A stretch of DNA of 12,458 nucleotides from Actinomycetes bacterium (GTDB taxonomy: Bacteria; Actinomycetota; Actinomycetes; Actinomycetales; Actinomycetaceae), in assembly GCA_023389315.1 (NCBI GenBank), contig JAEWEQ010000030.1:1-12458 (forward strand), written 5' to 3'. The stretch's first letter is position 1, and the number at the start of each line of letters is the position of its first letter. The notes under the pieces were generated by a model. That model ran no database searches and was not told the DNA's origin. It was given only the letters and a program-made list of their open reading frames with translations. The position numbers and the translations under genes were made by a program. Shown in pieces: positions 6,289 to 12,458 of the stretch.

Positions 6289-8037
6289 CTAATTAGCGTG
6301 AGCGTCCTCGTAACTCCACGCCTTCCAAAGCGCCGCGTACTTGCCCCCCAATTCCACCAGTTCCTGGTGGGAGCCGACCTCCACAATCCGCCCTTCTTCC
6401 ATCACCACGATCCGGTCCGCGTCGTGCGCGGTATACAGGCGGTGGGCTATCGCCACCACCGTCCGGCCTTGGAGAACTTTGGCCAAGGAGCGTTCCAATT
6501 CGCGGGCCGAGGACGGGTCCAGCAGTGAAGTGGCTTCGTCCAGTACCAGCGTGTGCGGGTCCATCATCACGATGCGCGCCAACGCCAGTTGCTGGGCTTG
6601 GGCGGGGGTGAGGGAGAGTTTCCCGGAGCCAACTTCCGTTTCCAGGCCGTCCTCCAGGGCGCTGACCCACTCCCAGGCTCCCACCGCCTGCAGGCACTGC
6701 TGCATTTGAGTGGTGTCCGCACCGGCTTTCGCTAACTGCAGGTTCTGGGCGATGGTGCCAACGAAAACGTGGTGTTCTTGGGTCACCAAGATGACGTTAT
6801 CGTGCAGATCGTCCTCGCTGAGGTCCACCAGCGGCACCCCGCCGACGGTGACGCTACCTTCGGTGGGCGGGTGGATACCCGCCAGCATCCTCCCCAGGGT
6901 GGATTTGCCCGCCCCGGAGGGACCGACGATGGCGAGGGTCTCCCCCGGCTGCAGGTCCAGATCCACTTGCTGCAGTACCGGACGTCCAGGGCGGTACTCG
7001 TAACTCACGCCGCGCACCTCGATGCCATGCCCTCGAGGCTTTTCGCCACTGCAACTGCGATCGGAGGGCACCTGAGCCACGCCGAAGATGCGCGCCAGCG
7101 ACACCGAGGTGATGAAAAAAGCATCTATCCAGAAGCTGAGCTCTCCCAACGGGTGACGCAGTTGAAAAGCATACAAAGCTACCGTGGTGACCGCACCCAA
7201 AGTGACCAGTCCGCGTGGCATCGCCCATGCCCCTAGGAGCAGCACCAAAATCATGGGTACTAGCAGAGTGAAACTGATCGCGGCTAGTAGCGCTACCCGC
7301 AGCCACGCGGTGTAGCGGTATGATCCCCACACCTGACGCAGCAGGCGCTCCACGTAGGCTTGCCGCACTCGTTGTAACGAGAGTGCATCTAGCGTGCGGG
7401 CTTGGTCCACGCTTTCTGCCTGCGCCCCGGAGATCTCCGCCAGCTGCGCCAGTTCCGCCTGGTAGCCGGGCATCGCGCGGCGAATGTACCACACCAACAC
7501 CGGCGCCATCAGCACCACTGATGAAAGCAACATCAATGCCAGCAGCGGCGAAGTGAAAAACGCCGCGAAGTAAGTCATGGCGATCGTCAGGCCCAGCACC
7601 AGCACTCGGGAGATACCGCTACGCACAATGAAGTCCAACTGATTCACGTCATGGTTCGACCGGCCCACCAGGTCTCCGGTGCCGGCGACTTCCACAGTGG
7701 AAAGCGGCAAGTGGGTCACGGTACGCATGAAGTTGTAACGTAACCGGGAAAACACTCGTTCCCCAAAGACGCGGGACAGATAGTCAGCAAAGTAGCTTAA
7801 GATCGCGGATATACACACCGCGACCGCAACCAAGATAACCAGGTTCACGATCTGCTGGCGCTGTGCCCCACCGGAAATCAAGTCAATGATGTGGCCCAGT
7901 GTCCACGGCACCGCTACTAAAGCGCCGGCTGCCAGGCACTGCACCAACACCAGCGTCCACAGCAGGGCGCGATCGGGGCCGATGACGCGGGCTAGTTCGC
8001 GCAGGGAAACTTTAAGCGGAGCTAAAGGTAGTCGCAT
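6289..8037 (-). CDS. ABC exporter half-transporter, catalytically competent NBD with degenerate signature
   Basis: Type I ABC exporter chain with an N-terminal six-helix membrane domain (about 20-320) and a C-terminal ATPase domain (about 335-582). The ATPase has an intact Walker A GPSGAGKST (372-380), Q-loop Gln420, Walker B TLVLD with catalytic Glu501, and switch His532 (AHRL). The signature LSGGQ is instead LTPAQ (476-480). Start ATG is the complement of 8035-8037 and overlaps the partner's stop as TAATG. GGGGAGG (complement of 8045-8051), inside the partner gene, is a good Shine-Dalgarno, so the two are translationally coupled. The frame is open a further 90 codons upstream, but that extension overlaps the partner and carries no transporter sequence. 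With the upstream chain it should form a heterodimeric exporter; the substrate is unknown. Confidence 0.93.
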   Translation of the reverse strand: MRLPLAPLKVSLRELARVIGPDRALLWTLVLVQCLAAGALVAVPWTLGHIIDLISGGAQRQQIVNLVILVAVAVCISAILSYFADYLSRVFGERVFSRLRYNFMRTVTHLPLSTVEVAGTGDLVGRSNHDVNQLDFIVRSGISRVLVLGLTIAMTYFAAFFTSPLLALMLLSSVVLMAPVLVWYIRRAMPGYQAELAQLAEISGAQAESVDQARTLDALSLQRVRQAYVERLLRQVWGSYRYTAWLRVALLAAISFTLLVPMILVLLLGAWAMPRGLVTLGAVTTVALYAFQLRHPLGELSFWIDAFFITSVSLARIFGVAQVPSDRSCSGEKPRGHGIEVRGVSYEYRPGRPVLQQVDLDLQPGETLAIVGPSGAGKSTLGRMLAGIHPPTEGSVTVGGVPLVDLSEDDLHDNVILVTQEHHVFVGTIAQNLQLAKAGADTTQMQQCLQAVGAWEWVSALEDGLETEVGSGKLSLTPAQAQQLALARIVMMDPHTLVLDEATSLLDPSSARELERSLAKVLQGRTVVAIAHRLYTAHDADRIVVMEEGRIVEVGSHQELVELGGKYAALWKAWSYEDAHAN

Positions 8038-9998
8038 TAGTTTGCCTCCCCGGTGGCTCGGTTGATCACATTCACATACTCCGCGGCCCCACCTTGCCCG
8101 CGGCGGGCTTGGTCCAGTAGTTCCAGGTGGGTGCCGCGCACCAATTCCGCGCCATCGGGCGACAACATCACCACTTCGTCGCAGTGTTCCAACACCAACG
8201 GCGAGGACGTTACCAACACCGTGGTACGCCCTCGGCGATGTTGGCAAAGCCGGCGCGCAATGCGCGCCTCCGTGTGGGAGTCCACCGCGGAAGTGGGCTC
8301 TACGCACACCAACACGTCGGGTTCTTCCGCCACCGCCCGCGCCAAGCTCACGCGCTGACGCTGCCCACCGGACAGGGAGCGACCGCGCTCGGAAACCGCG
8401 CCGTCCAGCCCGCCGGGAACCGCAGAGATGATCTCTAGCCCGTCCGCCACTTCCAGGGCGGCTTTTAGTTGCTCATCGCGCGGGTGGGGGCGTTCGAACC
8501 ACAGTTCTTCTTGGGAATGCAGCTGCACTCGGTAGCGGATGATCATTTCTTTGGCGGTACGCGCCCGCGCCACCTGAGCATTAGACCCCAACAGGTTCGA
8601 ACGCAAGGTCCCGGTGAACAGCTGGTTGTCGCTGTCAGAGACCACCACGTGGTCGCGTACCTGTTCGATGTCAGTTTCACGGCTATCAACATCGCCGTAA
8701 CGCACCCAGCTTTCATCGCTCAAGCGTCCCAGTCGGCGCGCCAAGGAACCGCTCACATCCGGGTCTGCGCACACCAAGGCGGTGATTTTTTGCCCCTTGA
8801 TGGTGACGCCGGTTTCCACGTCCTCGATATCCATATGTGCCCACTGCGGCTGCTGCGGCGCGGCCGGCTTACGGTAGCGGGCAGGAATATTGAAGATATT
8901 GCCGATCTTGCGCGCTCCCACCCACGCGCGGGTGCCGAACTGCAGTGCGGTGGTGAGGGTCCACAGCGGGGTGGCGAGGAACAGGGTGTAGCCGTAGAAG
9001 GCGATCATTTGTCCCACCGTGAGGGCCCCGTCGTACACCATGGTGGCTGCCACTGCCACCACCACGGTGGCGAATAGCGAGGGCGTGGCGGAGCGAATCG
9101 AGTTCATCAGACCCTGGTAGGGGGCGACCTTGATGCCCAGGTCGCGTACCTCGTTGGAGCGAGCCAGGTAGCGGTCGCAGAACTCGTCCTCACCACCAAT
9201 GCCGCGCAGCACCCGCAATCCGGCGACCGCGTCGGTGGTGATGCCGGTGAGTTTGCCCACCGCTTCACGCTGCACGTTTTGGCGGGACTGCAAGGGTTTA
9301 ACTAAGAGGGTCACCATCACGATTACGATCGGCAAACCGATGATTACTCCCAGACCCAGGGGGATGGAAAGCTGCAGCATGAGGATAGCTATCACCACGG
9401 TGGTGATCACTGCGGAAATGATGCCCGCCACGAACTCTGAGAGTATCCCAATGTTTTCACTGTCAGAATCAGCGCTGGCCACTACGTCACCGGTGGGAAT
9501 CTTCTCCGTGACCGCCACCCCGTTATCTATGGTGCGTTGCACGATGGCGCGGGTGGCTTCGATCCGCGCCCCCAGGAAGGTTGAGGCTTCCAAGATCTGT
9601 TCCGCCCCGGCGGAGACCGCGGCGATCACCGTGAGGGCGATTATCAGGAGGATGCCGTTTAGTAGCTCTGGCCCAATGCCCGATTCCAAGCCACTGTCGA
9701 GGATCTTTCCTAAAGCCCCTGGCATCATCGCCATCGATAAGGAGTTGCCGACGTTGAAGATGGTGTAACCGATGATGACTGGCCACAGTCGCACGATCAG
9801 GGTGCGGATCACCGGGCCGGGTTTGGTCGGCAGCTCCAGGGGCGGGTTGGTGGGGTATCTCAAGGAGCGGGGCCAGCGTTTGGGTTCCCACGCGAAGGGC
9901 GGGAGTTTGATGCCGCGTTCTTTAGCTACCTGCTCGTAGTCCACGCTCAGTTCGGTGAACTCCAGGGGGTGTTTTTCGCTCACAGATAATCCATTCAA
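8037..9998 (-). CDS. ABC exporter half-transporter with degenerate NBD lacking Walker A
   Basis: First gene of the ABC pair, 653 aa. A roughly 60-residue cytoplasmic N-terminal extension precedes a six-helix exporter membrane domain (about 65-365) and an ATPase domain. The ATPase has a perfect LSGGQRQRVSLARA (542 onward), catalytic-position Glu567 (VEPTS) and D-loop Asp573. The P-loop is gone: where GxxGxGKST should be, residues 410-418 read CADPDVSGS, with no glycine pattern and Ser at the lysine place. The Q-loop Gln is replaced (Ser456), Walker B Asp is Val566 and the switch His is Ser598. A long insert (about 472-509) lies between the Q-loop and signature. The chain should bind its partner and supply the signature to it. 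The start is uncertain: TTG at 9998 has no ribosome-binding site; GTG at 9983, in the same frame and also without a clear site, is as likely. Confidence 0.88.
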   Translation of the reverse strand: MNGLSVSEKHPLEFTELSVDYEQVAKERGIKLPPFAWEPKRWPRSLRYPTNPPLELPTKPGPVIRTLIVRLWPVIIGYTIFNVGNSLSMAMMPGALGKILDSGLESGIGPELLNGILLIIALTVIAAVSAGAEQILEASTFLGARIEATRAIVQRTIDNGVAVTEKIPTGDVVASADSDSENIGILSEFVAGIISAVITTVVIAILMLQLSIPLGLGVIIGLPIVIVMVTLLVKPLQSRQNVQREAVGKLTGITTDAVAGLRVLRGIGGEDEFCDRYLARSNEVRDLGIKVAPYQGLMNSIRSATPSLFATVVVAVAATMVYDGALTVGQMIAFYGYTLFLATPLWTLTTALQFGTRAWVGARKIGNIFNIPARYRKPAAPQQPQWAHMDIEDVETGVTIKGQKITALVCADPDVSGSLARRLGRLSDESWVRYGDVDSRETDIEQVRDHVVVSDSDNQLFTGTLRSNLLGSNAQVARARTAKEMIIRYRVQLHSQEELWFERPHPRDEQLKAALEVADGLEIISAVPGGLDGAVSERGRSLSGGQRQRVSLARAVAEEPDVLVCVEPTSAVDSHTEARIARRLCQHRRGRTTVLVTSSPLVLEHCDEVVMLSPDGAELVRGTHLELLDQARRGQGGAAEYVNVINRATGEAN

Positions 9999-10032
9999 GT
10001 CTTAGAAGTTTAGGGATGATTTTCTCCACGCA

Positions 10033-10077
10033 GGGGGCACAACAACTATCCGGGGCACCAACCCTTGGGGTGCCCCC
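10033..10077. promoter_or_regulatory. Overlapping, mutually exclusive inverted repeats upstream of the ABC operon
   Basis: The arm GGTGCCCCC (10069-10077) can pair with GGGGCACC (10052-10059; 8 bp, 9-nt loop) or with GGGGGCAC (10033-10040; 8 bp). Only one pairing can form at a time. On the minus strand this sits 35-80 nt before the first ABC start, where an attenuator-like leader would be. It may equally be a set of protein-binding half-sites. No known riboswitch class is recognised. Confidence 0.45.
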
Positions 10078-10374
10078 ACCGGCTTGCCGCTACCTGCGGG
10101 CGGTACTTCTAGAGAAAACGAATCATCATGGGAATCAACTTATCAGGTCAGTGCGACGGCGCCAAACCCCCTGTCCCACATGTCGGCTACCGGCGCAGGC
10201 ACTGCGGCGCTTCAACGCCGAGCTCGCCCGCCCCTTTGTCGCCACCGCAGTGCCCCGCCCGCTGCCGCCAGCCGCGTACTACCTCGACCGGCAGGCGCCG
10301 ACCCGCCGAATCTCGAAAATTGCACCATTTTCTGGCGGCTTTCCCCGCTACACCCAACAGGGGTAACGTTTAAC

Positions 10375-10398
10375 ATGGAACTGAACGATTTCCTCTAA
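10375..10398 (+). CDS. Possible 7-aa leader peptide ORF before pta
   Basis: ATG at 10375 opens a frame encoding MELNDFL and ends TAA at 10396-10398, 25 bp before the pta start. A TAACGT hexamer 5 nt before the ATG could drive a leaderless message starting there. No Shine-Dalgarno precedes it. There is no run of a single regulatory amino acid, so it may be chance. Confidence 0.2.
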   Translation: MELNDFL

Positions 10399-10412
10399 TC
10401 AAAACGAGCGTT

Positions 10413-10417
10413 AGGAG
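10413..10417 (+). promoter_or_regulatory. Ribosome-binding site fixing the pta GTG start
   Basis: AGGAG lies 6 nt before GTG 10424. It identifies this GTG as the start rather than a later ATG; the Pta N-terminal fold begins directly after it. Confidence 0.8.
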
Positions 10418-10423
10418 CCCGCC

Positions 10424-12458
10424 GTGGCACGAACTTTTTACATCGCCGCTCCCGAACCCCTCACCGGGAAACCCATGGTCACGGTCGGACTGGCCGCCTA
10501 CCTGTCCGAAAGAGGTCAGCGAGTGGCAGTGCTGCGGCCCCTGGTGGAAGACCGCGAAACCGACCCAGTGCTGAAGACCTTCACCTCCGGGCTGGTGGAA
10601 GTCCACACCGCGCAAGCGGCCCTCACCTACCGCGAATATCTAGCTGACCCGGCCGCCGCCATCGAAACGGTGATGCGACTGCACCGCAGCCTGGCTGAAG
10701 AAGCCGACGTGATCCTGGTGTCGGGCACCGACTACGAAAGCCGCGTGCGTTTCGAAGAGTTCGAGTTCAACTGCGCGCTGGCCGCCAACCTGGGAGCCTT
10801 GATGATTGTGGCCCTGTCGGCCTACCAGCGCACCCCCGAACAGGTGGCCGACGCCGGCAAGGTGGCGCTAGCTACCATCCGTTCCGAACACGCGCAGTTG
10901 GCTGGTTTCGTGGTCACCCGGGTCGAGGGCGATCCGGCGCCGTTCCAGCAAAAAGTGGAGAAAGTACCCACCTACCTGCTGCCGGAAGAACCCCTGCTCA
11001 CCGCGCCGCGTGTGCTCGACATTGCGCAGTCCACCGGCGCCGAGCTCATCAGCGGCGACGAGTCCTTGCTGGAGCGCGAAGCTGAGCACCTGCTGGTGTG
11101 CGGCATGAACGCCGCCCACGTCCTCGAACGACTAAAGGACGGACAAGTGGTGATTGCTGCCGCTGACCGCCCCGAGCTGCTGGTCACCGTGGCCGCCGCG
11201 CACGCCGCCCCCGGCTCCCCCTCCCTGGCGGGCCTGATCTTAAACGGCGGGTTTGAAACGCCCTCGCAAGTAATGTCACTGATTTCCGGCCTGGTCCCGG
11301 ACCTGCCGATCATGACGGTGGACACTGGCACCTTCGAAACCGCAACGGCGGCTTCCGCGGCACGCGGCCCCATCCGACTGACCACCACCCGCAAAGTGGA
11401 GCGAGCCAAAGAAATGTCCGCCGCGGCGATCCCCTCTTCGGCTCTGGATGCGCTCACCTCCCACGGGCCGCTGGCGGTAATGACGCCGCTGATGTTCCAA
11501 GCCGACCTGGTGGAAAAGGCAGCGGCACGTCCTATGCGTATTGTGCTACCTGAACCCGACGACGACCGGATCTTGCAGGCCACCGACCTTGTGGTACGCG
11601 CCGGTATTGCGAAAGTCATCTTGCTCGGCGATGAAGCCACAGTGCGCGCCCGCGCCCAGGAACTCGGCGTGGATTTAGGCGATAGCCAAATCGTGTCTCC
11701 CACCGACCCGCACTATTTAGACAAATACGCCACCGAGTTTGCACGACTGCGCGCCAAGAAAGGCGTGACCATTGAGCAGGCACGTGAAAAAGTGCAGGAT
11801 GTTTCCTATTTCGGCACCATGATGGTGCACATGGGCGACGCTGATGGGATGGTATCGGGCGCTGCCCACACCACTGCACATACCATTGTTCCTTCCTTCC
11901 AGATCATTAAGACCAAGCCGGGAACCTCGATTGTGTCCTCGGTATTCCTCATGCTGATGAAAGACCGAGTCCACGTATTCGGTGACTGCGCGGTGAACTT
12001 GGATCCCAGTGCTCAGGAATTGGCCGACATTGCAGTGTCGTCTGCGGAAACTGCCCGACAGTTCGGGGTGGAACCGCGGGTAGCGATGATTTCGTACTCC
12101 ACCGGCACTTCCGGTTCCGGGCCCGATGTAGACAAGGTACGTGAAGCCACCGAGCTGGTGCGCGCCAATGCCCCGGATTTAGCGGTGGACGGTCCGCTCC
12201 AGTTTGATGCTTCGGTCGATGCCGCAGTAGCGGCCAAGAAGATGCCCGGTTCCCCGGTAGCGGGTAAAGCAACCGTGTTTATCTTTCCGGACTTAAACAC
12301 CGGTAACACCACGTATAAGGCGGTGCAGCGCTCCTCCGGTGCGGTCGCCGTGGGGCCCATATTGCAGGGCCTCAATAAGCCCGTTAATGATCTCTCCCGC
12401 GGCGCTTTAGTGGAAGATATTGTCAACACCGTGGCGATTACCGCCATCCAAGCCCAAG
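10424..12458 (+). CDS. pta: Phosphate acetyltransferase, long form (3' end outside window)
   Basis: Interconverts acetyl-CoA plus phosphate and acetyl phosphate plus CoA, usually with acetate kinase AckA for acetate overflow or uptake, in the cytoplasm. 678 codons are visible from GTG 10424. The last residues, DIVNTVAITAIQAQ, match the usual C-terminus of the family, so probably only a few codons are missing. The N-terminal BioD-like P-loop domain starts FYIAAPEPLTGKPMVTVGL; its loop reads TGKP where Ser or Thr is usual, and this domain is often degenerate in Pta. A DRTGG-type middle domain follows (about 215-330), then the catalytic PTA domain from about 366, with VSGAAHTTAHT, the FGDCAVNLDPSAQELADIA block and SYSTGTSGSG (557-566). 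ackA is expected just downstream but lies outside the window. Confidence 0.96.
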   Translation, partial: MARTFYIAAPEPLTGKPMVTVGLAAYLSERGQRVAVLRPLVEDRETDPVLKTFTSGLVEVHTAQAALTYREYLADPAAAIETVMRLHRSLAEEADVILVSGTDYESRVRFEEFEFNCALAANLGALMIVALSAYQRTPEQVADAGKVALATIRSEHAQLAGFVVTRVEGDPAPFQQKVEKVPTYLLPEEPLLTAPRVLDIAQSTGAELISGDESLLEREAEHLLVCGMNAAHVLERLKDGQVVIAAADRPELLVTVAAAHAAPGSPSLAGLILNGGFETPSQVMSLISGLVPDLPIMTVDTGTFETATAASAARGPIRLTTTRKVERAKEMSAAAIPSSALDALTSHGPLAVMTPLMFQADLVEKAAARPMRIVLPEPDDDRILQATDLVVRAGIAKVILLGDEATVRARAQELGVDLGDSQIVSPTDPHYLDKYATEFARLRAKKGVTIEQAREKVQDVSYFGTMMVHMGDADGMVSGAAHTTAHTIVPSFQIIKTKPGTSIVSSVFLMLMKDRVHVFGDCAVNLDPSAQELADIAVSSAETARQFGVEPRVAMISYSTGTSGSGPDVDKVREATELVRANAPDLAVDGPLQFDASVDAAVAAKKMPGSPVAGKATVFIFPDLNTGNTTYKAVQRSSGAVAVGPILQGLNKPVNDLSRGALVEDIVNTVAITAIQAQ

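Larger units (their letters stand above)
9999..10423. other. 425-bp divergent intergenic region
   Basis: This region lies between the ABC operon (leftward) and pta (rightward). Near the ABC side it holds GC-rich overlapping inverted repeats (10033-10077). Further on is an AT-rich inverted repeat, GAAAAT/ATTTTC (10315-10320 and 10327-10332), then -10-like hexamers TAACGT (10364-10369) and TAACAT (10371-10376), and a seven-codon ORF at 10375. All three plus-strand frames stay open for long stretches, as expected for GC-rich DNA. One frame, 10202-10366, has a strong G/C third-position bias but no recognisable product and no start signal. No RNA gene is recognised. Confidence 0.6.

Noticed and set aside
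8038..8307. 90-codon N-terminal extension of the second ABC gene
   Set aside because: It overlaps the first ABC gene in another frame and has no membrane-domain character; ATG 8037 has a strong ribosome-binding site and a TAATG overlap.
10128..10373. 81-codon ORF starting ATG 10128
   Set aside because: Pro/Arg/Ser-rich product typical of a wrong frame in GC-rich DNA, and no ribosome-binding site.
10370..12447. Minus-strand frames opposite pta
   Set aside because: The plus strand encodes a full-length-like Pta with clear motifs; these are antisense shadows.

Overview
The window comes from a high-GC Gram-positive chromosome, most likely an actinobacterium of the Actinomyces/Actinomycetaceae type. 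This rests on GC-rich third codon positions, frequent GTG starts, a GlkA-type ROK glucokinase of the Streptomyces/Actinomyces kind and a long-form Pta. The taxonomic placement is inference from protein character; no search was run. No tRNA, rRNA, CRISPR array, transposase or phage gene was seen, so this is mostly ordinary chromosomal core and transport sequence.

Layout. 1-118 (+) is the C-terminal tail of a membrane protein that enters from the left. 224-397 (+) is a 57-residue membrane microprotein with a strong Shine-Dalgarno. A strong GC hairpin (417-444) separates it from convergent guaA (534-2129, -), the GMP synthase. Divergent from guaA, and 98 bp away, is an unrecognised tryptophan-rich 432-aa soluble protein (2228-3526, +). 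A 202-bp gap with a good promoter and an operator-like inverted repeat precedes the ROK glucokinase (3729-4670, +). Convergent to it is a 14-TM DHA2-type MFS exporter (4678-6189, -). The same strand carries two half-ABC exporters (6289-8037 and 8037-9998, -) joined by a TAATG overlap; the MFS gene lies 99 bp downstream of them. A 425-bp divergent intergenic region (9999-10423) holds GC-rich, mutually exclusive hairpins and a seven-codon ORF. Then comes the long-form phosphate acetyltransferase pta (10424 to the window end, +), cut just before its expected C-terminus.

How the genes work together. guaA, glk and pta are housekeeping functions: GMP synthesis, glucose phosphorylation, and acetyl-CoA/acetyl-phosphate interconversion. 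The minus-strand block 9998 to 4678 looks like an efflux locus: a heterodimeric ABC exporter followed by an MFS drug/H+ antiporter, with no regulator gene visible beside it.

The most notable observation is in the ABC pair. One subunit has lost its whole Walker A P-loop, the Q-loop Gln, the Walker B Asp and the switch His, but keeps a perfect LSGGQ. The other keeps all of those but has LTPAQ in place of LSGGQ. The two chains therefore complement each other to build exactly one consensus ATP site and one site that looks wholly dead, which goes beyond the mild degeneracy of well-studied heterodimeric exporters.
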